Positions 10,793 to 24,076 of a stretch of DNA of 64,000 nt are shown in pieces; position 1 is the first letter of the stretch; each line of letters starts with the position of its first letter. Origin of the DNA: Boothiomyces macroporosus (lineage: Eukaryota; Chytridiomycota; Chytridiomycetes; Rhizophydiales; Terramycetaceae); assembly GCA_027604185.1 (NCBI GenBank), contig JADGKB010000013.1, positions 62,001 through 126,000 on the forward strand, read 5' to 3'. Made by a program: the position numbers and the translations under genes. The notes below the pieces were generated by a model. The model was not told where the DNA came from and did no database searches. It was given only the letters and a program-made list of their open reading frames with translations.

Positions 10793-11108
10793 CCAGCGAT
10801 GACGAAAAACGTTTTCTAGGCGAACCATAAATAGACCACAAGAAGATGAAAGAAACGTTTTTTCATTAAAATTTCCTATTTCGAATTGATAGGGCTCTCC
10901 TTTCAAAATATAAGTTGCATTAATGAAGCCATATTTTATGAAAATTTTGGATCAATCGAACGATTAACGAATTCCCAATCGGCTGTTTTTTGCCTGCAGA
11001 ATATCAACACTGAAATCGCAAATGCTCTTGCCACAGTTCTGGTCAGAGTCCTACAGTTCACGGGTAGAATGGGGCACAACAATCAAGTTCAAAAATTCAC
11101 GTTATAAT

Positions 11109-12025
11109 TTATTCTGCAGCTTCAAGTTGCGATATGGCCGAATCTATAAGAGATTTTTGTAAATCTGCACTTAGCAGTTCCACTGGTTGATATTCCAACG
11201 AGTTTTCGTACATGAATACGATAATGGTTTCGTAAATCATCTGCTTGTGATTTACCAAGGCGGTGATTATATTACAAACGCGTGAGATTGCTTCTCGTTC
11301 TTCCATAGATATTTCCTAATATTATTGAAAAAGTACATCATTTTCATTGATATATAACCCTTCTGGCTGATTTTGCATTTCCGGTGAAATAAATACATGC
11401 TTCTGAACCCATATATATCCGTTTAACCCAAGCACCACGTCAACTCCACAGCTAAGGGAGATGAAATGGGATTTAGATCGCTTTATCAACGCAGAAGGGG
11501 CTACTACGAGGCAGCCATTCCTTAACTTTCCATATTTGAAACTCCTGGTGTGCAAAGAACATCCTCCATCTCCAAAGAATGCTTGTACTTCTGCAGATAG
11601 CATGTCGCCCTCTGCAAAGAAGCTCCTCATTTCCATTTCGTCCGCTTCATTTTTTCTTCGCTGCTATTAGAAAGACTTACTTGCACGCCTCCTGGTAAGT
11701 TGATTGATGACAGCAACAGCGTCGCTTCTTGTCTTCCTTGAATGTCTACTCTCCAACGTTTGTTTCCAAGTTCCGCTATTCTTCCGACTACTACATCCCC
11801 AATTTCTCCATTGAATCTTGTTTTTAAAGGCTTTACAGAAACCAATTTGTTTACCCGTTCTATCTTTCCAGCAACGGAAGCAACCAGTTGCTCGTTCAAT
11901 GTAAAAGTTCCATGTCCTCGCATAAATGCAAGATCCTTGGTGATCACTTGTCCGGGAGTTACGATTTCTTCCTTTCTGTCTACCTCCATATCATCGGCAT
12001 GACTTGCTGGCTTTAGTATCAACAT
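11109..12025 (-). CDS. RRP4: Exosome cap subunit RRP4
   Basis: Three exons (introns 20 and 21 nt) encode 291 residues, matching the human EXOSC2 length. The N-terminal domain has VTPGQVI and 'FMRGHGTF', followed by the S1 domain (GDVVVGRIAELGNKRWRVDI, then RQEATLLLSSINLPGGVQRR). The KH domain region carries MRSFFAEGDMLSAEVQ, KYGKLRNGCLVVAP and 'GVDVVLGLNGYIWV'. RRP4 is one of the RNA-binding cap subunits of the RNA exosome. The start ATG at 12025 lies only 43 bp from the divergent AIF start, so both genes must share one tiny promoter. Confidence 0.95.
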
Positions 12026-12068
12026 GCTCTCTTCAAAAAAAAATAATTTTTTCAGGAATTTCAAAGTG

Positions 12069-13734
12069 ATGATTTCAAGGTTTGCTAGAAACAAATTCAT
12101 ATTCCGCCGGTTCGCTTCACAAAGGACAGAGAGCAACCCTTCAAAGTTACCATATGTTCTCTTGGTGGCTGCTATTGGTGCATTGGGCCCAGGAGTAGCT
12201 ATTTACTGACTCTAGTATTTCATGCTAAACCCATCCTTGGAAAACCCAAAGAAGCCTCAAGATGAAAAATACGAAATTCCTAAAGAGCTTGAAGTAAAAG
12301 AAAAGGTAGATCGTATTCCTGGGGTTCCGTACATTGACTATGTGCTAGTTGGTGGTGGAACTGCTACCTACAACGCAATGCTGGCTATCCGGGAACAAGA
12401 TCCAAAAGCTCAAATCCTGATTATTTCAGAAGAAGATCAAGCGCCATATCAGCGCCCACCATTATCCAAAGAGTTATGGACCAGAGGAGCAAGCGCTAAA
12501 GAATTGTCATTCATCGACTGGCAAAACAAAAGAACCAGGTTAAATTCTCTAATAGTAGCTTATATTACACTCCAAAGCATAGTTTTACTCTGATTCATCC
12601 CAATGAAAACTTGAACGATAAATTAGTTGCTTCACAAAAGGTGTATCTCTACAACACAACGGTTTCTAAGCTGGATCCTGTTAGACATACGGTTACTACT
12701 CCAAATGGCGAAATCCAGTACAAGAAAGTACTGGTTGCTACTGGCGGTGCACCTCGCAAACCAAATTTCTTGCAAAATATTCCAGAGGCAGTCAAGGAAA
12801 AGGTCTCTACTTTTAGAACTGTAAACACAATTAATAGTAGGTTGAAGACTTCCAAAAATTGGAAAAGATTAGCAAAAAGGCAAAGACTGTAGTTGTCGTT
12901 GGAGGTGGATTTTTAGGATCTGAATTATCTGCAGCTCTAGGGATGAATGCAACAAAAAATCAGAAAATTATTCAAGTATTCCCAGAAGTTGGAAATATGG
13001 GACTTCTCTTGCCTACATATTTGACAAAATGGACGACAAATAAATTGCAGGAAATTGGCGTGATTGTTGAACCTGAAACTGAAGTTCAGTCATTCAACCA
13101 CAACCCAGAAACTTCAAAAGTTGTTGTTGAAATCAAAGGAAAAGAGCCAATTGAAGCGGTAATAGATTTATAATTGAAGGATCATGTTATAGTTGCCGCA
13201 GGTTTGCAACCAAACACTACTATTGCAAAGAACTCTGGTTTAGAAATAGATCCAAAATATGGCGGCATTCTTGTGAATGCTGAATTGGAAGCAAGATCTG
13301 ACGTGTTTGTTGCTGGAGATGTATGTTCTTATCATGATGTTGTTTTGGGTAGAAGACGTGTAGAACACTACGACCATGCAGTGATGAGTGGCAGAACAGC
13401 TGGTTTGAACATGACTGGCCAAAAGGTAACTTGACGCTTATTATAGAAACCGTATGATTATCAATCAATGTTCTGGAGTAATATTGGACCAAAAGTTTCG
13501 TTTGAAGCAGTTGGTATTTTGGACAAGGAGCTTCCAACCGTTTCCGTCTGGAGCAAAGATGGCGGTGAACAGCATGGACAGGGTGCTGTATATTACTTGA
13601 GAAATTCAGTTGTAGTTGGTGTTTTGCTGTGGAACTTGCATGGCAAGATTGATCAAGCAAGAGAAATCTTAGCAAAGCAAGACAAAGTTAAAGATCCAAA
13701 TCTATTGGCCAAAGTCATTGATGTTCATCAATAA
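12069..13734 (+). CDS. AIF: Apoptosis-inducing factor (AIFM1-type) mitochondrial oxidoreductase
   Basis: Six exons (introns 21, 20, 20, 21 and 21 nt) encode 520 residues. The N-terminus is basic ([19 protein letters not shown]) with a hydrophobic anchor ([14 protein letters not shown]), fitting import into mitochondria and inner-membrane attachment. The FAD motif is [12 protein letters not shown], with [14 protein letters not shown] following. The NAD motif is [18 protein letters not shown], and the second FAD motif [12 protein letters not shown]. The C-terminal domain ([19 protein letters not shown], then [20 protein letters not shown]) is specific to AIFM1 rather than AIFM2 or ferredoxin reductases. 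AIFM1 supports respiratory-chain biogenesis through CHCHD4/Mia40 and can act in cell death. Confidence 0.93.
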
Positions 13735-13765
13735 ATCTAATCGAATATTTTCTTTTACTTTTTCA

Positions 13766-15001
13766 ATGAATCACCCCCACAAACACATTTATGCCAAACT
13801 AAACGAAATCAACAAGCGATTCCCAGTGATAAACGAAAAGGACCCGGAATTCCAAAGAGAAACTCAGGAGCTGATACAAATGTTCAAGGATGTGCAAGCC
13901 TTTAGAATCAGCGGTGAAGAGCGTTCAACGACACTTAAGCTTCTTCATTACTGTCTATCGAAACAACCAGTTAAAGAGCTCGCTCTGTTGAATGATTGTA
14001 TTGATGTATCCATATTTCATTCAATTATCACATTGCCGTTAGAAACCTTGGTTATTTATGCATTCAAAAACATTACTAATAATTGGACAGGCACTAAATT
14101 CCATACACTTCGGATAAACGAATCAAAGATTGAAAAGAACTTTTTTGTAGGGTTAAAAGATAATGTTGATCTACAGGCTCTTAGCTTGTATGATGATGGG
14201 TTAGAGGACGAACAAGCTTCTGAAATTGCCGAATTCTTATCAAAATCGTCACTAAAAGAACTGGATTTATCCTTGAATAATTTCTCTAAAGTTGGATTCA
14301 GAAAAATTGTTGAACAGCTTCGAAAGTCTCATTTGGAAGTATTTAATATTTCGTACAATCCAATTGGGTCTGGATTAGGCTTCCTGGTGGACATCAATCT
14401 GAAAATTCTGGTCCTGGACGGAGTTGATATGGATATTGATGGTGTGCAGCCTTTCGCAAAGAGTTTAAAATCAAATTTGAAACTGACGCATTTATCTTTG
14501 GAGAATAGCACTTTTACACTTGAAGCAGTCAAGTGCCTTTTTGAAGCGATCGCATTCAATATCTGCATCCACACCCTAAATTTGATGGACATTAAAGTAG
14601 AAGGTTATTATTTTGATAGTTTGAGCGAAATGATAAAAAAGAACAGAGGAATCAGGATGCTTAAGCTGGATGATGACGAGTTGGATTATGAAGGAAACCG
14701 CTACATCACTCACATTGACACTGGAAATAGTGAATCTGATAGCGAAGATGAGGAAGAAGATGGATTAGATGAGCTGCTGTACAGAAACAAGGAAGCTCAG
14801 CATCATGGGTACCTTGAAGTTGTAAAGCACAAGCATTTAATTGACTTGCTAAATCTACCGACTGAATTGCAGTACATGGTTTTTGCTGTCTTTTCCCTTC
14901 ACTGCAAGATCCCTTACTCTCACATCCATGGGCTATATCAAAGCTTTCAGCTGGGAAATGATGCTGTGATGAGACACATTTTTGACCTTGTTCGAGAATA
15001 A
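13766..15001 (+). CDS. Leucine-rich-repeat (RNI-like) protein, function unknown
   Basis: Single exon, 411 residues from the ATG at 13766, 31 bp after the AIF stop. The middle holds irregular ribonuclease-inhibitor-like LRRs (VDLQALSLYDDGLEDEQAS, SSLKELDLSLNNFSKVGF, HLEVFNISYNPIGSGLGF, LKLTHLSLENSTFTLEAV). An acidic linker (DSEDEEEDGLDE) separates them from a helical tail starting LIDLLNLPTELQYMVFAV. The tail has an LPTEL segment that recalls an F-box start, but at the C-terminus. I cannot assign a function; an adaptor role like the F-box gene that follows is plausible. Confidence 0.75.
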   Translation: MNHPHKHIYAKLNEINKRFPVINEKDPEFQRETQELIQMFKDVQAFRISGEERSTTLKLLHYCLSKQPVKELALLNDCIDVSIFHSIITLPLETLVIYAFKNITNNWTGTKFHTLRINESKIEKNFFVGLKDNVDLQALSLYDDGLEDEQASEIAEFLSKSSLKELDLSLNNFSKVGFRKIVEQLRKSHLEVFNISYNPIGSGLGFLVDINLKILVLDGVDMDIDGVQPFAKSLKSNLKLTHLSLENSTFTLEAVKCLFEAIAFNICIHTLNLMDIKVEGYYFDSLSEMIKKNRGIRMLKLDDDELDYEGNRYITHIDTGNSESDSEDEEEDGLDELLYRNKEAQHHGYLEVVKHKHLIDLLNLPTELQYMVFAVFSLHCKIPYSHIHGLYQSFQLGNDAVMRHIFDLVRE

Positions 15002-15014
15002 AATCTTGAAAAAA

Positions 15015-16004
15015 ATGTTTCCAGTTGAATTACTCAATATAATTGTACAGTATTTACCTCGCCAAGAATTGAAAAACTTGAGCCTGACAAGCAAGCTATT
15101 CCACAAGACGGTACTTGCTGAACTATGGAAAGATTTTGAAATCACACCAACAAACATCACAGCAACGCTCAACCGTGTATATCTAATGAAAGCATTCAGG
15201 AATAATTCAAGTATCGCTTCACCATTCTATTACCTGTCGCAGTTCAATACATCCAATTTGGAATCGTTTCAATCACTAGTTACTGATGATTTCATCCATT
15301 CGTTTTTTACAAATATACAAATCAACAACTATTGCCATGTAAAAAAACTGATACTAAAGAACAGTTATTTAGTAACCGCTAGTTCTATAGAATTGATATT
15401 AAAGTTTACTACACTCAAGCATGTTGAATTCTCTTGGATACAACTAGAAGCGGAGCAGTATTTGTACAGTAACATTACTTACTTGAACGTTCTAAGCGTG
15501 TATACACTATTTGCCAATAGTATCAACATTAATATCAAAGGACTGCGGAAATTGGTATTGCACAAACCAGAATTATCCACAGATAATATACAGATAGAGT
15601 ACGATAAGCTGGTACACTTGAATCTAGCATTCGTTTGTTGCAGCCAATTGTTTAATTACAAGTATTTAAAGTTACAGGAACTGTACCTGAAAAACACGAA
15701 ACCAGTAATTACGGATGAACTATTTAAAAGTTTGGTTGATGCTTGTATCGGGCTTAAAGAATTACACCTCGAAGATCATGAAATTGGAGATGGCAGTTTG
15801 TTGCACCTTAACAAAAGCCATTCTGCAAAGAGTTTAGAGTACCTTGGCTTAGTTCGATGTTTGATTACAGCGAAAGGAATAGAAAGCCTTCGATTATCAA
15901 GGTTGAAAGCAATGGATGTTTCAGGAAACAAGATCAATAAGCAGCTGATTACTTTTCTAATGAGCAAACCACAATTTGTAAATGTAGAACTGCTAATAAA
16001 ATAA
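15015..16004 (+). CDS. F-box and leucine-rich-repeat protein
   Basis: Single exon, 329 residues from the ATG at 15015, only 13 nt after the previous stop. An F-box occupies about residues 1-40 (FPVELLNIIVQYLPRQELKN, then LSLTSKLFHKTVLAELWKDF). Irregular LRRs follow (KKLILKNSYLVTASSIELI, LVHLNLAFVCCSQLF, IGLKELHLEDHEIGDGSLL, KAMDVSGNKINKQLI). F-box LRR proteins recruit substrates to SCF ubiquitin ligases through Skp1. The upstream LRR gene may be a related partner, since both use the same repeat style. Confidence 0.85.
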   Translation: MFPVELLNIIVQYLPRQELKNLSLTSKLFHKTVLAELWKDFEITPTNITATLNRVYLMKAFRNNSSIASPFYYLSQFNTSNLESFQSLVTDDFIHSFFTNIQINNYCHVKKLILKNSYLVTASSIELILKFTTLKHVEFSWIQLEAEQYLYSNITYLNVLSVYTLFANSININIKGLRKLVLHKPELSTDNIQIEYDKLVHLNLAFVCCSQLFNYKYLKLQELYLKNTKPVITDELFKSLVDACIGLKELHLEDHEIGDGSLLHLNKSHSAKSLEYLGLVRCLITAKGIESLRLSRLKAMDVSGNKINKQLITFLMSKPQFVNVELLIK

Positions 16005-16060
16005 CATATTTATTTAATCAAAAATAAGAAAGAACCCAGTATGGCCGGGTTGGTAAGGGA

Positions 16061-17058
16061 CTAGATTAGCATATTTTTACAGTCGGGAGAAGGATTAAAA
16101 CCACAGCTGGAATAAAAGTCTAGTGAGCTTGGCAAACTGTAGAGCAGAATGGGTTTTTGACATTTACGGGAAATGGTTTTGAATCTTTATGTTAGAATGA
16201 ATTACCGTTCCATCAACTCTTTTCCAATTCCTTGCCCCCTATAAGTATTGGAAACCACAAAACTTTCTATCCAGATGTATTTTTCCATAAAGACAAATTC
16301 CTGAGCTGCAACTATTTGATCGTGCGTGTCGTCTACTATAACTTCTGTGGTGAATCCATCTTCTTTAGTGTGTATTAAATCCATCAAAATATCCTTTTCG
16401 CCAAATGTTCGCGAGACTAGCGTCTCTGCTCTGTCCAATATATCCTGGTCATAAACGTCCACAGGCTCGCCCTTAAAACGATGAAGCACAAACCCATACT
16501 CTTTCAATTTATTTGGTATAGGTGGTAGCAAAATGTTTTGTATGCGCGCCATAGAAAGATCTCTGTTGTAGTCATTTGTGATGTGAAGGAAATTCCCTAA
16601 ATTCTTTTCAAAATTGTAGTTTCCAGAAAATATCAATCCGCGATACAAGTCCAGTCTCTCTTGTCTTTTGTTTCTCTGCATTCGTTGTAATTTACACAGT
16701 TTCGCTTGCGGAGAGTATTTACATGTGATTTTATTCCATTTCCAGTTAGATTTGCGGTATTCTGGATCTTTAATGCGGTATGGTTCAATGGTATTTACTT
16801 GCTTTTGTTCAAACAAGTGTCTTGTCTTTATTGCTTGGTTAACCGACTGTCGTGTGACTTTTGGTTTCGGGTAATAGGTTACTAGGTTAAGAAATACTTA
16901 CATCCTCGTAGTTTACAAATGTATTTCTCTCTCGATTCTTTGAACCGCATTTGGTTGGTATAGTGTCTTGGGCTGATTGGAGTATTGGTTCGGATAGGTG
17001 TGAGTCGGTTGTACTGAAACGCTGTTAAATCCGGGTATCTAAGCTTGCGAATGTTCAT
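16061..17058 (-). CDS. GNAT-family N-acetyltransferase with long N-terminal extension
   Basis: Three exons (introns 20 and 21 nt) encode 318 residues. The C-terminal third is a GNAT fold: EVIVDDTHDQIVAAQEFVF, IESFVVSNTYRGQGIGKELM (the acetyl-CoA pyrophosphate loop R/Q-x-x-G-x-G/A) and ILLYSLPSSLDFYSSCGFNP. The second intron splits the end of the acetyl-CoA loop helix and restores the last strand. The N-terminal 170 residues are basic, Tyr/Pro-rich and unlike any GNAT partner I know. The substrate is unknown. Confidence 0.78.
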
Positions 17059-17536
17059 GTTCTTTTTCCTAGTGTTAAACTATTTAAGTGGCAAACTTTG
17101 TGAGCAAACGGAGCAAGGCGAGTCAAAAACGTGTCACAGGACCTCTGCTTATCAGCCAATGATAAACATCTTGAAGGTGTATCGACGGAGCAGAGATAAA
17201 TCCGACTCGATATTCATGTGAATTACAGGGTTAGAAATTCAGCTAGTTGAAATCACAAGTTTTAATCACGGGCACGGTATATATTACTGTGACTGTATGA
17301 ACATGATTTTATTAGCTATATAGTATATAGTATATACCCTTGGGAGGAGCATGACTGATTATTCGGTCACTGTCGAATCTCAGCACTAACAGACTACGTG
17401 GTAATAGATTCCGCTCAAGAAACACTATCTCCCTATCTCCCTATCGAGAAATCAAGAACATCAAGCATAGTATTGGTTGAACCTTGAAAAAATGTCCAAA
17501 GGCAAAAATGTCCAGCAATTAACTTGATCTAAAAAA
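17059..17536. other. Divergent promoter region between acetyltransferase and MCM6
   Basis: A 478-bp spacer. It holds a small tandem sequence (TATAGTATATAGTATATA, near 17317-17335) and a CTCCCTAT repeat (near 17429-17445). No protein family match is visible, and I see no clear tRNA or other RNA gene. Confidence 0.5.
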
Positions 17537-20244
<2,708 letters not shown>

Positions 20245-20262
20245 TTTTACGTTTCAAATTTA

Positions 20263-21200
20263 TTACAAAATTGCGTCTTGTCCAGTTAAAATTTTGCATA
20301 CTTGGGTGTATTTGGCCATGGTGTTGGTAATAACTGTTTCTGGCAGGGAAACACCAGTCTTCTTGTCGAAATTAATTGACAACAAGTAATCGCGAAGGTA
20401 CTGCTTGTCGTAACTAGGCTGTGACTTGCCAACAGCATACTGGTCTGCCGGCCAAAATCGAGAAGAGTCTGGTGTCAATACTTCGTCAGCCAAGATCAAA
20501 TCACCGTTTGCATTCACACCAAATTCGAATTTTGTGTCTGCAATAATGATTCCTTTAGTTTGAGCATAATCCCGGGCTTTGATATAAATCTTTAACGCCA
20601 TTTCTTCAACTTCTTTTGCATATCTTTCACCAATAATGGAATTCAGTTTGCTTGGGTGAATATTTTCATCTAGATTAAATTGGTTTACCATGATCTCCTA
20701 GTTCTGCCTTTGTACTTGGGGTGAATAACGGTTTTTCCAACTTTTGAGATTCAACGAGTCCTTCTGGAAGTGGAATATCGCACACAGTTCCCTTCTTTTT
20801 GTATTCCACCATTGCAGAGCCTGTGATATAACCTCTTACAATGGCTTCGACTGGAAGAATCTTTAGCTTATGAACGAGCATGCTTCTTCCGAGCAATTGA
20901 TCCCTGTATTTGTGCACTATTACCGGCATTTCATCGATGTTCGTTGTAATGACATGATTCTTGATTGTATCCTTTAGAAAATCAAACCAAAAGTTGGAAA
21001 TCTGAGTCAAAATCTTTCCTTTTCCGACAATCGCCTAGAATTAAGGGAAAGGATACACTATTCATCACCACATCGAAAGCTGAAATTCTGTCGGTAGCGA
21101 CAAATAATAGCGAGTGTTCATCCACTTCATAGACATCTCTGACTTTGCCTCTGGCAATCAACTTCAAATCAGGGCAATCAGTTTTCAACACGGCAGACAT
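20263..21200 (-). CDS. ADE1: SAICAR synthase (phosphoribosylaminoimidazole-succinocarboxamide synthase)
   Basis: Three exons (introns 22 and 19 nt) encode 298 residues. The family signatures are [64 protein letters not shown] and [16 protein letters not shown]. The enzyme joins aspartate to CAIR in purine synthesis, in the cytosol. Its monofunctional length matches fungal ADE1, not the animal PAICS fusion. Its stop codon lies 18 bp from the convergent MCM6 stop, leaving almost no room for separate 3' UTRs. Confidence 0.97.
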
Positions 21201-21315
21201 TTTTTGAATAAAAAATGAAAAAATGCCAATTTGGATTTCAGTGAAAAAGAAAAATGCCTTTTTGAGAACTGCGGAAGGTCATAAGAATTTGAGAAAGTGC
21301 AGAGATATCAACATT

Positions 21316-21902
21316 TTATTTGTAACAGGTTCGCACGACAACTTTGTCGCCTTTCGTGATCGCGCAGAAATCCAGATGCTTTAATTGAGGTATTTTTGAA
21401 AGAACCAAGAAGCGATAGCCTTTTGTTGCTTCCAGCGGATTCCCATGAAGTGTTAAATTCCTTAGATTTTGCAATTTCCCCAGTTTGTCTACTTCGTTGA
21501 TTGCTGTGATGTTGTTGGCATGCAAATACAAGACTTTAATATTTGGGCAAATCAGCAGAGCCTAAATTAGCGAGCTAATATACATCTTCTATTTTGGTGA
21601 GATTGTTGAATGAAAAGTCTATCCAGTTGATGGTTTCTGGAGTTATTTTGAGCATTGACAATATACGCGGAAGTTCCGAAATAGACTGCAAGTGGTTATT
21701 GCAAAATCTGATTGAATTTGATCTTTTCCTTGGTCGCTTTTGCAAAGATACTTCTGATTCTTCCTCACAAAGATCTCGTTAATACCAGAATACCTAGCAA
21801 TCCTTGTAACTCATGAAACGAAAAATCTACAGGGGGTTTGAGTATCAGCGCGTCCTCTCTGGTGCTGATTTTGTGCTCCTTTTCATGTGCGTTAGTTTTC
21901 AT
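21316..21902 (-). CDS. LRRC51: LRRC51-like leucine-rich-repeat protein
   Basis: Three exons (introns 19 and 22 nt) encode 181 residues from the ATG at 21902. Landmarks are PPVDFSFHELQGLL near the N-terminus, the repeats IRFCNNHLQSISELPRIL, INWIDFSFNNLTKIED, IKVLYLHANNITAINEV and LRNLTLHGNPLEATKGYR, and the cap IPQLKHLDFCAITKGD. This set, with 'DFSF' before the repeats, matches LRRC51 (LRTOMT1), a conserved protein of ciliated organisms. Its molecular role is unclear; presence here supports a flagellated organism. Confidence 0.85.
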
Positions 21903-22660
21903 TTGGGGAATGACGTTATCCCATTTCAAATTGAAATAAAAGGAAACAAACACTATTGCTTGGGGCTGAACAAAACAAAGTGCTCAAACAAGATAGCAGA
22001 ATCAACCGCGTTAGTTATTTCCGCTTTTCTTGTGTTTAGTAATTCAACTTATCTGAGTTATTTTGACACACAGCCGTGTCGTCTGACTGGATTTAATGCA
22101 TCAGATGATAACAACATAAACAATCAAATATCTCGCTGATTTACTTCCACCCTATTTGACGTATTGCCACCGTAATCAATATAGTTCATTGTTCCATGTA
22201 GTCAGCAGGCCACCATTAAATCCATGGTTCTCTGGGGTATAGCGATTGGGTCTTGAGAAAAAAATTCCGCGCGCTCTGATTGGCCAACCACACAGCTTTT
22301 ATTCAAAAAATTTAGTGTAGATTTCCCTTACATTCGCTTGCATCGTCGAAGGAACTCTACAGAGCTTTTTTCGAATTATCACCACACAGTCAAGCAAATC
22401 TCACGGAAGCACACACTCGAAACTCGTCAACTCAGAGTTTTAGTAGAGTCCGCCTATAGTCGTTCTCTCACAAATTAATTATCGTATTAGCACTTCGGGA
22501 AGTCCCAGAGGTGTCTGCCGATCACGTCGTTAAGAAACAAAAGCTTTACTTCTAAGATCCATTACGGGATCCTTTCTGGTAACGCGATTGACTAACACTA
22601 GACCCACCTTGGTTGGATTTTCATTAATTGCCTTTTATCGAATTATTCAAGTCATTCTTC
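21903..22660. promoter_or_regulatory. Long 5' region of ornithine decarboxylase with a putative leader intron
   Basis: A 758-bp stretch with no convincing coding sequence. Close to the ODC start it contains a 23-nt element at 22579-22601 (GTAACGCG...GACTAACACTAG) that fits this genome's int­ron pattern exactly and would be a 5' UTR intron. Leader control of ODC by polyamines is well known in eukaryotes; whether it occurs here is inference. The region around 22500-22520 (CGGGAAGTCCCAGAGG) could form short hairpins. Confidence 0.4.
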
Positions 22661-24020
22661 ATGAAAGAAACTTACAACGCACTTATCAATACACAAGAAT
22701 TTGCATCGCAAATCCACCCTCAATTGAAATTAGTTTCAAAGCCTTCTACTGAATTTGTTCCTCAGGTATTAAACAGATCTATTGCTTCAATATTGAAAGC
22801 TGGTGTTACCAAACGTGACATCGAAGAAGAAGATCCTTTCTTTGTCTGCGATTTGGGTGAAGTTGCACGTCAACATGCACAATGGAAACGTTTGCTGCCA
22901 AGGGTACAGCCGTTTTACGCCGTTAAATGTAATCCGGATCCAGTAATTTTAAAAGTTCTTGCGAAATGTGGAACTGGTTTTGACTGCGCTAGCAAGGTAA
23001 ATTCAATTCTTACTGTTAGGCTGAAATTCAGCTCGCGTTAGATGCAGGTGTTGATTCTTCAAGAATTATCTACGCCAATCCATGCAAGCAAGCTTCGCAC
23101 ATTAAATTTGCTTCCTCAAAGAATGTAAATGTGATGACCTTTGACAATGCTGACGAGCTTTACAAGATTAAAATGGTAGCTCCAGAATCACAACTTGTCC
23201 TACGAATTCTCACTGATGATTCTAAATCTGTATGCAGATTTGGGGTTAAATTTGGGGCTTCGTTGTCGATCGTTCCTTACCTTTTGGAAACTGCAAAGTC
23301 ATTGAACCTTGATGTTATTGGAATCAGTTTCCATGTAGGAAGTGGTTGTTTCGATGCTACATCCTTTACTGACGCTGTCGAACTGGCTCGCAAAGCATTT
23401 GATATTGGTGAAGCTCTTGGCTTTAATTTCACCTTGTTGGATATTGGCGGTGGCTTCCCTGGGAACAACCCCGAAGGTTTGCAGTTCAAGGATATTGCAG
23501 CACTTTTGGGACCTACTATAGACAGACTGTTCCCTCCCCACATTCGAGTTATATCTGAACCAGGAAGATACTTTGTTTCGTCTGCCTTTACCTTGGCTGT
23601 AAACATCCAAGCAAGAAGAGTAGTTTCATTAGATGCAGAGGGAAATCCAACAGACCCTACCCATGATGAAAACCCATCATTTATGTGTAAGTTTATAGAG
23701 TAACGTTAGATTATATCAATGATGGTATGTATGGTAGCTTCAATTGCATCACTTTTGATCATGCAGTTGTAAAGATGAAGCCTCTCTGTCGCAGTGGAAC
23801 ATTTATGTACGAACAAGAGCATTCTTTGAAGCTGTTTGAATCATCAGTCTGGGGACCTACATGCGATTCAATTGATTTAATTGGACGCAACATCTTCCTT
23901 CCAGAAATGAAGATTGGTGACTGGCTGTCCTGTTCTCATATGGGTGCTTATACCATTGCTGCCGCCTCAACGTTTAACGGATTTAAAAAGAGTAATGTCA
24001 TTTACACTGACACTAATTGA
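22661..24020 (+). CDS. ODC1: Ornithine decarboxylase
   Basis: Three exons (two 23-nt introns) encode 437 residues. PLP lysine motif FYAVKCNPDPVILKVLAK, then GTGFDCASKAEI across the first intron, ISFHVGSGC, LLDIGGGFPG, and ISEPGRYFVSSAFTL are all present. The catalytic cysteine lies in WGPTCDSID, and the family end AYTIAAASTFNGF is intact. The enzyme makes putrescine, the first step of polyamine synthesis, as a cytosolic homodimer. The second intron sits in MYYINDGMYGSF and its removal restores that motif. The start ATG at 22661 is the first in frame. Confidence 0.97.
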
Positions 24021-24076
24021 TTATTGGTTTCTTTTTTTCATCCAATAAAACAATTTAGTTATTGATTTTTTTTTTC

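Noticed and set aside
14982..15014. F-box gene start at 14982 overlapping the previous gene
   Set aside because: That codon is TTG; the first ATG is at 15015 and directly precedes the F-box.
16030..16080. tRNA-like GGCCGGGTTGGTAAGGGA stretch
   Set aside because: It lacks an acceptor stem and T-loop and lies at the 3' end of the acetyltransferase gene; no tRNA was found anywhere.
23277..23610. Two overlapping minus-strand frames of about 105 codons
   Set aside because: They are antisense to the conserved ornithine decarboxylase core.
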